Assembly: GCF_900111245.1 (NCBI RefSeq)
Contig: NZ_FOGO01000011.1
Span: 124,001 to 188,000 of the forward strand
Reading direction: 5' to 3'
Length of the DNA stretch: 64,000 bases
Source: Streptomyces qinglanensis
GTDB taxonomy: Bacteria; Actinomycetota; Actinomycetes; Streptomycetales; Streptomycetaceae
In this document: piece after piece, positions 1 to 8,791 of the stretch
How positions within the stretch are numbered: position 1 is the first letter of the stretch
Layout of the letters: each line of letters starts with the position of its first letter
Notes under the pieces: generated by a model
Told to the model about the DNA's origin: nothing
What the model saw: only the letters and a program-made list of their open reading frames with translations
Databases searched by the model: none
Made by a program: the position numbers and the translations under genes

Positions 1-13
1 CGGCTAGGGGATT

Positions 14-36
14 CTAAGGGGGCTCCGCCCCCTTAG
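14..36. terminator. GC hairpin with flanking CTAA/TTAG, possible terminator
   Basis: A 10-bp perfect inverted repeat (arms 14-23 and 27-36) surrounds a 3-nt loop TCC. It has the G5-C-TCC-G-C5 core common in Streptomyces intergenic DNA. It could end a transcript entering from outside the window. There is no T-tract, so the role is inferred from structure only. Confidence 0.4.
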
Positions 37-133
37 CGGGGGGCCGAAAACAACAGGGGCGTGCCCCCACAACGCAAACGCACTCCGCGGAGGGGAACCG
101 ACCCCGCGAACACGCCCCCCGCGAAGGGAACGC

Positions 134-170
134 ACCGGCCCCCGCGACGACAAGCGTCGCGGGGGCCGGT
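134..170. terminator. Strong hairpin terminator downstream of betaine cassette
   Basis: A perfect 16-bp stem (134-149 with 155-170) closes a 5-nt loop ACAAG. It lies about 40 bp beyond the stop codon of the minus-strand substrate-binding protein gene, the last gene of the betaine operon. No U-tract is present, as is usual for actinobacterial terminators. Confidence 0.7.
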
Positions 171-211
171 AGTGCGTGCGGCAGCGGCGACAGCCGCGCC
201 GCGGTGCGGGA

Positions 212-1174
212 TCAGTCCTTGGGGATCCACTTCTCCCACGTGGACTTGTTGTCCTTGATCCACTTGGCTGCGGCGTCCTCGGGGTCCATCTTCTTCCCGG
301 CGATCATTCCGGCGACCTCGTTCTGGTCCTTGGTGGACCAGTGGAAGTTCTTGATGAACTCGGCGGCCTTGCTGTCACCGGTCGCGAAGTCCTTGTTCAT
401 GAACTTCTCGAGCTGGTTGGTCTCGTAGCCGCACTTCGCCTCGGACGCGGGAACCTCGCAGCCCTTGGTGTACTTGGGGAGCGGAACCTCGACCAGGTCG
501 ATCTTCTCGTTCATCCACTGCGGCTCCCACCAGTAGGTGAGGAACGGCTTCTTGGCGTCGTAGAGCCGCTTCAGCTCCTTGAGCTGGGCCGCTTCGGCGC
601 CGGAGGGGATGTGCTTGAACTTGAGCCCGAGGTTCTTGATGAGCTCCTTGTCGTGCTGCGAGTAGGACGGCGCGGCACCGATGAAGTGGCCCAGGTCGCC
701 GCTCTCGGAGGTCTTGAAGTCCTTGTAGTGCTTGTTGAGGTTCTTGTAGCTCTTGAGGATGTCGGGGTGCTTGTCGGCGTAGTACTTCGGCACGAACCAG
801 CCGATGTGGCCGACGACGCCGAGGTCGCCGCCGGAGACGACGGTCTTCTTCTCCTCGACGTACTTCTTCTGCTTCTTCGGGACGCCGTGCCAGTCCTCGA
901 GGATGACGTCGGCCTTGCCGCTGTTGAGCGCGTCGAAGGCGACGGGCTCGTCCATCTGCTTGGCCTCGACCTTGACGTCGAGTTCGTCCTCGAGGAGCTT
1001 CTTGACGACGGCCGCGTTGGCGGTGGCGCCCACCCAGGACGGCTCGGCGAGGACGACCTTGTCGTCGCCGCCGCCGCTGGCCTTGGTGTCGGCGGCGCAG
1101 CCGGTGGTGAGGGCGAGCACGCCCAGCAGACCGACGCCGGCCACTCCGATGGTGCTTACGCGCTTGATTCTCAT
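212..1174 (-). CDS. Glycine betaine ABC transporter substrate-binding lipoprotein
   Basis: This 320-residue protein is an OpuAC/ProX-type binding protein that captures glycine betaine or a related quaternary amine outside the membrane and delivers it to the permease encoded just upstream. The N-terminus has a short basic stretch, a hydrophobic core and a lipobox ending T-T-G-C with Cys26, so it is probably a lipoprotein. Several Trp and Tyr residues (for example a T-Y-W-W-E-P run) fit the aromatic cage that binds trimethylammonium groups in this family. The ATG at 1174 is preceded by a purine-rich AGGAAAGAG. It is the last gene of a five-gene minus-strand operon, 67 bp after the permease. Substrate choice among betaine, choline and proline betaine is inferred from the neighbouring choline-oxidation genes. 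Confidence 0.93.
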   Translation of the reverse strand: MRIKRVSTIGVAGVGLLGVLALTTGCAADTKASGGGDDKVVLAEPSWVGATANAAVVKKLLEDELDVKVEAKQMDEPVAFDALNSGKADVILEDWHGVPKKQKKYVEEKKTVVSGGDLGVVGHIGWFVPKYYADKHPDILKSYKNLNKHYKDFKTSESGDLGHFIGAAPSYSQHDKELIKNLGLKFKHIPSGAEAAQLKELKRLYDAKKPFLTYWWEPQWMNEKIDLVEVPLPKYTKGCEVPASEAKCGYETNQLEKFMNKDFATGDSKAAEFIKNFHWSTKDQNEVAGMIAGKKMDPEDAAAKWIKDNKSTWEKWIPKD

Positions 1175-1241
1175 GCGAATTTCTCTTTCCTGTGGGACGG
1201 GATGGGGGGACCCGTCGGGGGGATCTCGGGGGACGGAGGTC

Positions 1242-3281
1242 TCAGTCGCGGCTGCGCTTGGCGGCCGGCTGGGACAGGCGGTCGAGCATGATGCCGAGGC
1301 AGACGATGGCGATGCCGGCGGGGAAGCCCTGCGAGAGGTCGCCCTTCGACAGGCCGCGGACCACCATGTAGCCGAGTGCGCCGCCGCCGATGAGGCCGGC
1401 GATGACGACCATCGACAGCACCAGCACGACGCCCTGGTTGAGGGCGACCAGGATGGATTTCCTGGCCAGCGGCAGCTGTACGCCGAACAACTGCTGCATG
1501 CCGGTGGCTCCCAGCGAGTTGGACGCCTCCATGGCGGCCGGGTCCACGTGCCGCAGTCCCTGCGCGGTGATGCGGATGACCGCGGGTGCCGCGTAGACGA
1601 CCGCGGCGAGGATGCCGCCGGTACGGTTCTGGCCGACCAGCGCGATCACCGGGATCAGGTACACGAACTGCGGCATCGTCTGCATGGTGTCGAGCACCGG
1701 CCGCATGATCTTGTCCACCCGCTCGACGCGGGCGCACAGCACGCCGACGAGCACACCGACGACGACGGTCAGGACGAGGCCCGCGAGCACCTGCGAGAGG
1801 GTGTCCATGGCCACGTCCCACAGCCGCATCCAGCCGATCAGGGCCAGACAGACCACGCCGGTGAGCGCGGCGCGCCAGGTGCCGACGATCCAGCCGATCA
1901 CGGCGACGAGCAGGGCCAGCGCCCACCAGGGGGTGGTCTGCAGGCCGTTGCGCAGCGGGTTGAGGACGATCTCGGTGAAGCCCTCGGCCCAGGTGATGGT
2001 GCCGCCGAGGAGGGGGATACCGGAGCCCAGGTGGTCGGTGAACCAGTTGACGGCCGTGTCGATGGAGTTGGTGAAGTCGACGACCCAGTTCTCGGGCCAC
2101 TCGTCTCCGGCGACGGCCGTGCCGACCGCGGCGAACACGGCGGTCAGGGCGGCGATGCCGCCCCAGACGGCCAGCCGGAGCTGTGCTGCCGCGCGGGAGA
2201 AGCTCGTGGTGGCGACGTCGTCGAGCCGCTCACCGGCCGCGGCCGTCGTGCGGTCCAGCAGCACGGCCAGCAGCACGACCGCGACGCCCGCGACCAGCGC
2301 GTCGCCGATCTTCAGCGCGCCGAGCGCCTCGTAGACCTCGGAGCCCAGGCCGCCGGCGCCGATGAGCGAGGCGAGCACGACCATGGACAGGCACATCATG
2401 ATCGTCTGGTTGAGGCCCAGCATCATCTGCTTGCGGGCCAGCGGCAGCCGGGCGGTCAGCAGCCGCTGCCGGGAGTCGGCGCCCAGCGAAGTGGCCGCCT
2501 CCAGCGCGGTCGGGTCGGCCTGACGCAGGCCGAGGGAGGTGAGGCGGGCCATCGGCGGCGCCGCGTAGATGACCGTCGCGATGAGCGCGGAGGGGACGCC
2601 GATGTCGAACATCAGCACCAGCGGCAGCAGGTAGGCGAACGCCGGCATGACCTGCATGGTGTCGAAGACGGGCCGCAGGATCTTCTCGAAGCGGTCCGAG
2701 ACTCCGGAGGCCAGGCCGAGCAGGGCGCCGAGGAGGGCGGAGAGGATGATCGAGACGATCATCAGCGCCAGCGTCTCCATCGTCGGTTCCCACACGTCCA
2801 GCGCCCCGCACACCACGAAGACCGCGAGTGCCGTGCCGCCGGTGCGCAGCGCGCGGCGGGAGCGGTCGGCGCCGCCCGCGGCCCAGGCGATCAGGGTGCC
2901 GACGACGATGACGCCGACATAGCTCATCGACTCCAGCAGGCTCAGCAGCGTGTCGTAGGCGGCCTGCGCGAAGTTGCTGATGTGCAGCAGGAAGTACAGG
3001 AAGATCCAGTGCGAGTCGCGGTTGTCGACCAGCCAGTTGTCCAGGTCGTTGAGCGGCGACTCCACATCGGCGGTCAGCGAGCGCGGCCAGGTGCCGTCGC
3101 CGGTGACCAGTGCGCTGACCACGACGACCAGGGCCGCGACCAGCAGTGCGAGGGTCTTGGGGTTGCCGAGGAAGCGGGCGAGCGCCGAGGGCGGTGCGGC
3201 TTCCTGCGGGGCCTCGGCGGGCTCCTTGGAGGAGGGCGCGGGGTTCGCGGCCTCGCCCTTGGTGAGGGTCGGGGAACTCAT
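1242..3281 (-). CDS. Betaine ABC transporter permease, tandem two-domain fusion
   Basis: This 679-residue membrane protein carries two complete binding-protein-dependent permease domains in one chain. Each has its own EAA loop contacting the ATPase: EAA-x-SLGA at about residues 261-290 and EAS-x-SLGA at about 585-612. Each loop is followed by a similar hydrophobic S-M-V-V-(L/I)-A-(S/G)-L-I-G segment. The usual ProW/OpuAB permease is about 280-350 residues, so this is a duplication-fusion that could supply both halves of the channel. A Pro/Ala-rich cytoplasmic tail of about 40 residues precedes the first membrane segment. The gene lies 52 bp after the ATPase gene and 67 bp before the binding protein, in one operon. 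Confidence 0.92.
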   Translation of the reverse strand: MSSPTLTKGEAANPAPSSKEPAEAPQEAAPPSALARFLGNPKTLALLVAALVVVVSALVTGDGTWPRSLTADVESPLNDLDNWLVDNRDSHWIFLYFLLHISNFAQAAYDTLLSLLESMSYVGVIVVGTLIAWAAGGADRSRRALRTGGTALAVFVVCGALDVWEPTMETLALMIVSIILSALLGALLGLASGVSDRFEKILRPVFDTMQVMPAFAYLLPLVLMFDIGVPSALIATVIYAAPPMARLTSLGLRQADPTALEAATSLGADSRQRLLTARLPLARKQMMLGLNQTIMMCLSMVVLASLIGAGGLGSEVYEALGALKIGDALVAGVAVVLLAVLLDRTTAAAGERLDDVATTSFSRAAAQLRLAVWGGIAALTAVFAAVGTAVAGDEWPENWVVDFTNSIDTAVNWFTDHLGSGIPLLGGTITWAEGFTEIVLNPLRNGLQTTPWWALALLVAVIGWIVGTWRAALTGVVCLALIGWMRLWDVAMDTLSQVLAGLVLTVVVGVLVGVLCARVERVDKIMRPVLDTMQTMPQFVYLIPVIALVGQNRTGGILAAVVYAAPAVIRITAQGLRHVDPAAMEASNSLGATGMQQLFGVQLPLARKSILVALNQGVVLVLSMVVIAGLIGGGALGYMVVRGLSKGDLSQGFPAGIAIVCLGIMLDRLSQPAAKRSRD

Positions 3282-3333
3282 ATCAGTCCCCCGCCGGTAT
3301 GGACCGCCTCCGCGGTGCTGTGACGTGTGGCGC

Positions 3334-4485
3334 TCATACCGCGGCCACCTCCCGTTCCGTGCCGTCCTCGGGAGCGGCGTCCTCGGGGTCGGCGTCCTTG
3401 TCGAGCCCGGCGACGACGATCAGCAGGCTCGCGTGGTCGACGACGCCGAGCAGCCGGCCGTCCTCGACGACGCGGCAGTGCTCGCCGGTGCGTGCGACGG
3501 TCTCGATCGCGGTCGAGACGAGGGTGTCGGGGGCGACCTCGGTGCCGGTCTTCGCCTCGGCGCCCTCGGCGGGGCGCATCGCGCGGCGCACCGAGATGAC
3601 CTGCTCGCGGGGGACGTCGCGGACGAAGTCGCGGACGTAGTCGTCGGCCGGGTTGGCGACGATCTCCTCGGGGGTGCCGAGCTGGACGACCTCGCCGTCG
3701 CGCATCAGCGCGATGCGGTCGCCCAGGCGCAGCGCCTCGGACAGGTCGTGGGTGATGAAGACCATCGTGCGGCCCTCCTCGCGGTGCAGCCGGATGACCT
3801 CCTCCTGCATGTCGCGGCGGATCAGCGGGTCCAGCGCGCTGAACGGCTCGTCGAAGAGCAGCACCTCGGGGTCGACGGCCAGCGCGCGGGCCAGGCCGAC
3901 GCGCTGCTGCTGGCCGCCGGAGAGCTGGCCGGGGCGGCGCTCGCCCAGGCCGTCCAGGCCGACCTTGGCGACCATCTCGGCGGCGCGTTCGCGCCGTTCG
4001 GCCTTGGCCATGCCCTGGATCTCCAGGCCGTAGGCGACGTTGTCCACGACGGTGCGGTGCGGGAGCAGACCGAAGTTCTGGAACACCATGGAGGCGCGGT
4101 GCCTGCGCAGCTCGCGCAGTGCGTCGGCGCCCATGCCGATGACGTCCTCGCCGTTGAACTCCAGCGAGCCGGCGGTGGGTTCGATCAGCCGGGTCAGGCA
4201 GCGCACCAGGGTGGACTTGCCGGAGCCGGAGAGGCCCATGACGACGAAGACCTCGCCCTGGTGCACGTCGAAGGAGACGTCGCGGACGGCGGCGGTGCAG
4301 CCGGTCCGCTCGCGCAGTTCGCTCTGCGACAGCTCGGCGTAGGAGGCGTCCCGGGGGATCCGGTCGGCCTTGGGGCCGAAGACCTTCCACAGGTTGCGGA
4401 CGGAGATGGCGGGGCCCGCCTGGTCGCCGTGCTCGTGCGCGTTCTCGTGCTCGCCGGCTGCCGTGGCTTCAGCGGTCTCGGACAT
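3334..4485 (-). CDS. Glycine betaine ABC transporter ATP-binding protein
   Basis: This 383-residue ATPase of the ProV/OpuAA type energises betaine import. It has Walker A G-L-S-G-S-G-K-S (residues 84-91), a Q-loop Gln near 136, an LSGGQ signature at 188-192 and Walker B L-L-F-D-E at 209-213. A C-terminal extension of about 120 residues fits the CBS-like regulatory region of osmoregulated ProV proteins, which senses ionic strength in studied members. An acidic, His-containing tail of about 25 residues leads the protein. The ATG at 4485 shares one base with the TGA of the upstream choline dehydrogenase gene (TGATG), suggesting translational coupling. Longer upstream reading in this frame lies antisense or out of frame to that gene and was discarded. 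Confidence 0.94.
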   Translation of the reverse strand: MSETAEATAAGEHENAHEHGDQAGPAISVRNLWKVFGPKADRIPRDASYAELSQSELRERTGCTAAVRDVSFDVHQGEVFVVMGLSGSGKSTLVRCLTRLIEPTAGSLEFNGEDVIGMGADALRELRRHRASMVFQNFGLLPHRTVVDNVAYGLEIQGMAKAERRERAAEMVAKVGLDGLGERRPGQLSGGQQQRVGLARALAVDPEVLLFDEPFSALDPLIRRDMQEEVIRLHREEGRTMVFITHDLSEALRLGDRIALMRDGEVVQLGTPEEIVANPADDYVRDFVRDVPREQVISVRRAMRPAEGAEAKTGTEVAPDTLVSTAIETVARTGEHCRVVEDGRLLGVVDHASLLIVVAGLDKDADPEDAAPEDGTEREVAAV

Positions 4486-6065
4486 CAGGCAACACCTCCC
4501 GGTGCCGTAGTCGCTTGTTTGTCGGTCTGCGTGGGTCGGATGAGGTCGACCGCCTTCTCGCCGAGCATCAGCACCCCGATCATCGGGTTGACGGCGGGCA
4601 TGGTCGGGAAGACGGAGGCGTCCGCGATGCGGATGCCCGTCAGGCCGCGGACGCGCAGCCGGGGGTCGACGACGGCGAGCGCGTCGTCCTCCGCACCCAT
4701 CCGGCAGGTGCCCGCCGGGTGGTAGACGGTGTGCGCGGCCTTGCGCACCAGCTCGCTGATCTCCTCGTCGTCGGTCACCTCGGGGCCGGGGAAGACCTCC
4801 CGCTTGAGCCACTTGGCGAACGGCTCGGCCTGGGCGACCTTGCGGGCGAGCTTGATGCCGTCGACGAGCGTCTGGCCGTCGTAGTCGAAGCCGTTCGCGT
4901 CGGGCTCGAAGTACTTGAAGTCGAGCGCGGGCTTGACCTCGGGGTCGGCGGAGGTCAGATAGACGCGGCCGCGGCTGCGGGACTTGGGGATGTTGGGGGT
5001 CATCGACACGCCGTGCTCGGGGCGTTCGTAGCCCAGTCGCTCGGGGTTGTCGGTGAAGGGGATCTGGTAGAAGTGGAACATCAGGTCGGGGCCCTGGTGC
5101 TCCGGGTCCCGCTTGACGAACAGGCCCGCGTCGGAGTCCATCGCGGAGTTGTCCGGGATCGGTCCGTCGGTCTCCCACACGATCACCGACTCGGGGTGGT
5201 CGATGAGGTTCTCACCGACGCCCGGCAGGTCGTGGACGACCGGGATGCCCAGCTCCTGGAGGTCCTCCCGGCGGCCGACGCCCGAGTGCATCAGCAGCCG
5301 CGGCGTGTCCACGGCGCCCGCGCACACCAGCACCTCGCGGCCGGCGGTGAGCAGCCGCTCCTCCCCGTCCTTGCCGCGCACGTGCACGCCGCTGACGGTC
5401 TTGCCGTCGGCGCCGCCGATCTCCAGCTTGTACGCCCACGTCTCCAGCAGGATGTGCAGGTTGGGGCGGTCACCGGCCTCGATGTGCGGGTGCAGGTAGG
5501 CGACGGAGGCGGAGGAGCGCTTGTTGTCCTCCGGGTGGTAGGAGAGGTCGAAGAAGCCGACGCCCTCCTCGAAGGGCTGGTCGTTGAAGCCGACGACCTC
5601 GGGAAGGTCGAGGGCCTCCTTCGCGGCGTCGATCCAGTCCTGCGCGATCTCGTTCTGGTCCTTCTTGGCGACCCGCACCACGTTGTTGCGCAGCTTGCCG
5701 AAGTAGGGCTCCATGGCCTGGGAGCCCCAGCCGGTGGCGCCCGCGGCCTCCCACTCGTCCCAGTCGGAGGGCAGCGGCTTGAAGGAGATCAGGGTGTTGT
5801 GCGACGAGCAGCCGCCGAGCACCTTGGCGCGGCTGTGCAGGATGTGCGAGTTGCCGCGGGGCTGCTCGGTGGTCGTGTACTCGTAGTCGAGCTCCCCACC
5901 CAGCAGGCCCAGCCACTTGCGGAGGGTGAGGACCTCGGGCCGGTCGATGTCCGAGGGGCCGCCTTCGATCAGGGCGACGGTGACGTCCGGGTCCTCGGCG
6001 AGCCGCGAGGCGATCACCGATCCGGCCGTCCCACCTCCGACGATCACGTAGTCATAGCTGGGCAT
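4485..6065 (-). CDS. betA: GMC-family choline dehydrogenase
   Basis: This 526-residue FAD-dependent glucose-methanol-choline oxidoreductase probably oxidises choline to betaine aldehyde. The N-terminus has the dinucleotide motif G-G-G-T-A-G (10-15) and the acidic ribose-binding Glu about 20 residues later. The G-G-x-S-x-x-N stretch near 85-90 matches the GMC signature. C-terminally, His of Y-H-P-A-G-T (about 449) and Asn of N-P-M (about 493) are the expected catalytic pair. The next enzyme in the operon is a betaine-aldehyde dehydrogenase and the following genes are a betaine transporter, which supports choline as substrate over other alcohols. The start is an ATG with AAGGAG about 12 nt upstream. 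The next gene overlaps its stop codon by one base. Confidence 0.85.
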   Translation of the reverse strand: MPSYDYVIVGGGTAGSVIASRLAEDPDVTVALIEGGPSDIDRPEVLTLRKWLGLLGGELDYEYTTTEQPRGNSHILHSRAKVLGGCSSHNTLISFKPLPSDWDEWEAAGATGWGSQAMEPYFGKLRNNVVRVAKKDQNEIAQDWIDAAKEALDLPEVVGFNDQPFEEGVGFFDLSYHPEDNKRSSASVAYLHPHIEAGDRPNLHILLETWAYKLEIGGADGKTVSGVHVRGKDGEERLLTAGREVLVCAGAVDTPRLLMHSGVGRREDLQELGIPVVHDLPGVGENLIDHPESVIVWETDGPIPDNSAMDSDAGLFVKRDPEHQGPDLMFHFYQIPFTDNPERLGYERPEHGVSMTPNIPKSRSRGRVYLTSADPEVKPALDFKYFEPDANGFDYDGQTLVDGIKLARKVAQAEPFAKWLKREVFPGPEVTDDEEISELVRKAAHTVYHPAGTCRMGAEDDALAVVDPRLRVRGLTGIRIADASVFPTMPAVNPMIGVLMLGEKAVDLIRPTQTDKQATTAPGGVA

Positions 6066-6211
6066 AGGGGTACTGCTCCTTGAGAACTTCCGGGGAGGGG
6101 ACTGGCGGTCGGTACGGGTGCGCCGCGGCGGCTCGACCGGGCGAGCCGCCGTTGCGCTCTGTTCGGGTGTGCGCGGTGGGATGGGGCCGGTGGCCGGTCT
6201 CCTTCGTCGGC

Positions 6212-7714
6212 TCAGCCTGCGAACCAGCGGACCGGGGCAGGCCGCAGGTTCTCGTACACGTGCTTGGTCTCGCGGTACTCGGCCAGACCGTGGGGACCCA
6301 GCTCACGGCCGATGCCGGACTTGCCGAAGCCTCCCCACTCGGCCTGCGGCAGGTACGGGTGGAAGTCGTTGATCCAGACCGTGCCGTGGCGCAGTCGCGC
6401 GGCAACCCTGCGCGCGCGAGCGGTGTCGCCCGAGAAGACGGCGCCCGCGAGGCCGTACTCGGTGTCGTTGGCCAGCGTTACAGCTTCGTCCTCGGTGCTG
6501 AAGCTCTCTACCGTCAAGATTGGGCCAAAGGTCTCCTCGCGGATGACCCGCATCCCGCGGTGGCAGTTGTCCAGCACGGTCGGCGCGTAGAAGTAGCCGC
6601 TTTCGGGCCGCACCTCGGACGGCTGCGGGCGCTCCCCGCCGCACCGCAGCTCGGCGCCCTCGGCCAGGGCCGAGGCGACGTAGTCCTCGGTCTTCTCCAA
6701 CTGCTGCTGGGAGACCAGGGGGCCGCACTCGACGCCGTCCTCGGTGCCCCGGCCGAGCTTGATGCGCTGCGCGCGGGAGACGAGCTCGGCGACGAAGCGG
6801 TCCTTGACGGACTCCTCGATGATCAGCCGCGCACCGGCCGAGCAGACCTGGCCGCTGTGGATGAAGGCGGCGTTCAGGGCCTGGTCGACGGCGGTGTCGA
6901 AGCCCTCCTCGGTGGCGCAGGCGTCGGCGAAGACCACGTTGGGGTTCTTGCCGCCGAGCTCCAGGGCGACCTTCTTGGCACCGGCGACGGCGGCGGCACC
7001 GGCCTTGGTGCCGCTGACGAGTCCGCCGGTGAAGGAGAAGAGGTCCACGTCCGGGTGCTCGGCCAGGCGCTGGCCGACGGGCAGGCCCGCGCCGGTGACG
7101 ATGTTGGCGACCCCGGCCGGGGCACCGGCCTCGATCACCAGCTTGACCAGGTGGACGGTCGAGAGCGGGGTGACCTCGCTGGGCTTGATGACGAAGGTGT
7201 TGCCGGCCGCCAGCGCCGGGGCGACCTTCCAGCTCGCCTGGAGCAGGGGGTAGTTCCAGGGGGTGATCATGGCGCAGACGCCGACGGGTTCGTGCACGAC
7301 CACGCTGTGCACATCCGGGCTGCCGGCGTCCACGACCCGGCCACCGGACTCGTTCATGACCAGGTCGGCGAAGTAGCGGAACGCGTTGGTGACGTCGTCC
7401 ACGTCCACCCGGCCCTCTTCGAGGGTCTTGCCGGTGTCCCGGGACTCGGTCAGCGCGATGTCCTCCCGGTCCCGCTGGAGGAGGTCGGCGACGCGGCGCA
7501 GCAGCGCGGCGCGCTCCGCGGTGGGCGTGTGCGGCCAGGGGCCCTCGTCGAACGCGCGGCGGGCCGCGGCGACCGCCGCGTCGGTGTCCGATGCGTCGCC
7601 CTCGGCGACGACGGCGAGCGTGGTGGCATCCGCGGGGTCCAGCACCTCCCGCGTGCCGCCGGCTGCGGCCGTGCGCCACGCGCCATCGATATGAATGCTC
7701 TCCAGAACGGACAC
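6212..7714 (-). CDS. betB: Betaine-aldehyde dehydrogenase
   Basis: This 500-residue NAD(P)-dependent aldehyde dehydrogenase would convert betaine aldehyde to glycine betaine, the second step after the adjacent GMC enzyme. It has P-W-N-Y with Asn154, L-E-L-G-G with general-base Glu252, and the catalytic Cys291 in S-G-Q-V-C-S-A-G. F-T-G-G replaces the more common F-T-G-S in the cofactor loop. It is the promoter-proximal gene of the betaine operon, with 146 bp before the GMC gene. The start is a GTG with GGAAGG about 10 nt upstream. The family also includes aminoaldehyde dehydrogenases of similar sequence, so substrate assignment rests partly on context. Confidence 0.88.
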   Translation of the reverse strand: MSVLESIHIDGAWRTAAAGGTREVLDPADATTLAVVAEGDASDTDAAVAAARRAFDEGPWPHTPTAERAALLRRVADLLQRDREDIALTESRDTGKTLEEGRVDVDDVTNAFRYFADLVMNESGGRVVDAGSPDVHSVVVHEPVGVCAMITPWNYPLLQASWKVAPALAAGNTFVIKPSEVTPLSTVHLVKLVIEAGAPAGVANIVTGAGLPVGQRLAEHPDVDLFSFTGGLVSGTKAGAAAVAGAKKVALELGGKNPNVVFADACATEEGFDTAVDQALNAAFIHSGQVCSAGARLIIEESVKDRFVAELVSRAQRIKLGRGTEDGVECGPLVSQQQLEKTEDYVASALAEGAELRCGGERPQPSEVRPESGYFYAPTVLDNCHRGMRVIREETFGPILTVESFSTEDEAVTLANDTEYGLAGAVFSGDTARARRVAARLRHGTVWINDFHPYLPQAEWGGFGKSGIGRELGPHGLAEYRETKHVYENLRPAPVRWFAG

Positions 7715-7990
7715 CTTCGGTACTGCCTTCCGTTACTTACTGCTTTCTCCGGGGTGACCCCGGTGCCCCGTTGGGGGCTTTTGCCACGGGCCTGGGCCAA
7801 TGGCAATCGGGAACCCTGCCCCGTTCTTCCGGTTGCATGTCCAGAAACCGTCGCCAAGTGGCCTTCATCACGGGTCGAGGTGCGGCACCCCCCGGCGGAC
7901 CGTACGGTGAGTACGTCTTTGTCCGTATTTGGCAGCCCGGCGTGCCGACACGGCGCCCCCGGACTCCCCTCCGGCGGATCGGAGCCAGCA
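7715..7990. promoter_or_regulatory. Divergent promoter region upstream of the betaine operon
   Basis: This 276-bp gap separates the minus-strand betaine operon from a plus-strand secreted-protein gene, so it should hold both promoters. It contains a 6-bp-arm inverted repeat CCGGGG-TGA-CCCCGG (7749-7763) in the likely betB leader and a palindrome GCCA-A-TGGC at 7796-7804. Either could be an operator, but no BetI- or GbsR-like regulator gene is adjacent. I could not assign -10/-35 boxes with confidence. Confidence 0.4.
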
Positions 7991-8791
7991 ATGCGTAAGC
8001 AGTACCGAACCTCACTGGTTGTAGCCGTTTGCGCTGCGGCGACGGCCTCCGGCGGACTCCTGGCCCCGGCTCATGCCGCCCCCACGGCCACACAGCGTGA
8101 CGGACCGGATATCGAAGAGTTGTCGGGCGAGGAAATAGCGGAAAAAGCGTCGCACGAGCTGAATTCCGCACACTCCATGCGGCTCAGAATGAAAGCACCG
8201 GATCTCCGCCTCGACCTGACTCTCGACGAAAGGGCGAACTGCTCCGGAGAAGTCGGGGTCCCGGGCAAGGGCTCGATGCGGCTCATCAAGCGCGGCGGCA
8301 CTGTCTGGATCAAACCGGACGCCGCGTTCTGGCGGGCGCAGCTCGGCCCGGAGAAGGGCGCGAAGGCGGCCGAGAAGTTCAAGGGGCACTACATCAAGAG
8401 CAGCGCGCAGGGCAGCGACAAGCTGGGCGGCGGGGGCCTGGCCACGGCCTGCGACCTGAACGCCTTCCGCGCCGCCTCCGGGGTGTCCGGCTCCTCCGGC
8501 CCCCGCTGGAAGCGGGGCCACGAAGGGGACGTGCACGGCCACCACGCCGTCCCCGTCACCCGCGCCCGGCAGCAGGCCCGCGTCACCATGCACGTCTCGA
8601 CCGAGGGCAAGCCCTATCCGCTGCGCCTGGAGCGGAAGGCGGGCGGCAACCACGACGAGATCGATCTGGGCCGCTTCAACCGGCCCGTCTCCCGCGCCAC
8701 CCCGCCCGCGGACCGCACCGTCTCCGTCGAGCAGCTCCGCCGGCACCTGGGCGGCTCCGGTCAGGACGAGCCCCCCTCGGAGTCGGTGTAG
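7991..8791 (+). CDS. Secreted protein, LppX/LolA-like candidate
   Basis: This 266-residue protein has a Sec signal peptide: basic M-R-K-Q start, hydrophobic core, and A-H-A cleavage near residue 29. No lipobox Cys is present. The mature part begins with a region rich in S and E (I-A-E-K-A-S-H-E-L-N-S-A) followed by alternating hydrophobic strands and a late H-V-S-T-E-G-K-P-Y-P-L-R-L motif. That layout resembles the LppX/LolA-like beta-sandwich proteins common in actinobacteria. Such proteins may bind lipids, but ligand and role here are unknown. The start is an ATG with GGAG 6 nt upstream. The 3' end overlaps the convergent LysR gene by 31 bp. Confidence 0.75.
   Translation: MRKQYRTSLVVAVCAAATASGGLLAPAHAAPTATQRDGPDIEELSGEEIAEKASHELNSAHSMRLRMKAPDLRLDLTLDERANCSGEVGVPGKGSMRLIKRGGTVWIKPDAAFWRAQLGPEKGAKAAEKFKGHYIKSSAQGSDKLGGGGLATACDLNAFRAASGVSGSSGPRWKRGHEGDVHGHHAVPVTRARQQARVTMHVSTEGKPYPLRLERKAGGNHDEIDLGRFNRPVSRATPPADRTVSVEQLRRHLGGSGQDEPPSESV

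Noticed and set aside
804..3323. Long plus-strand frame of 839 codons opposite the permease and ATPase genes
   Set aside because: It is antisense to clearly recognisable ABC permease and binding-protein genes and its translation is Arg/Gln/Asp-rich noise.
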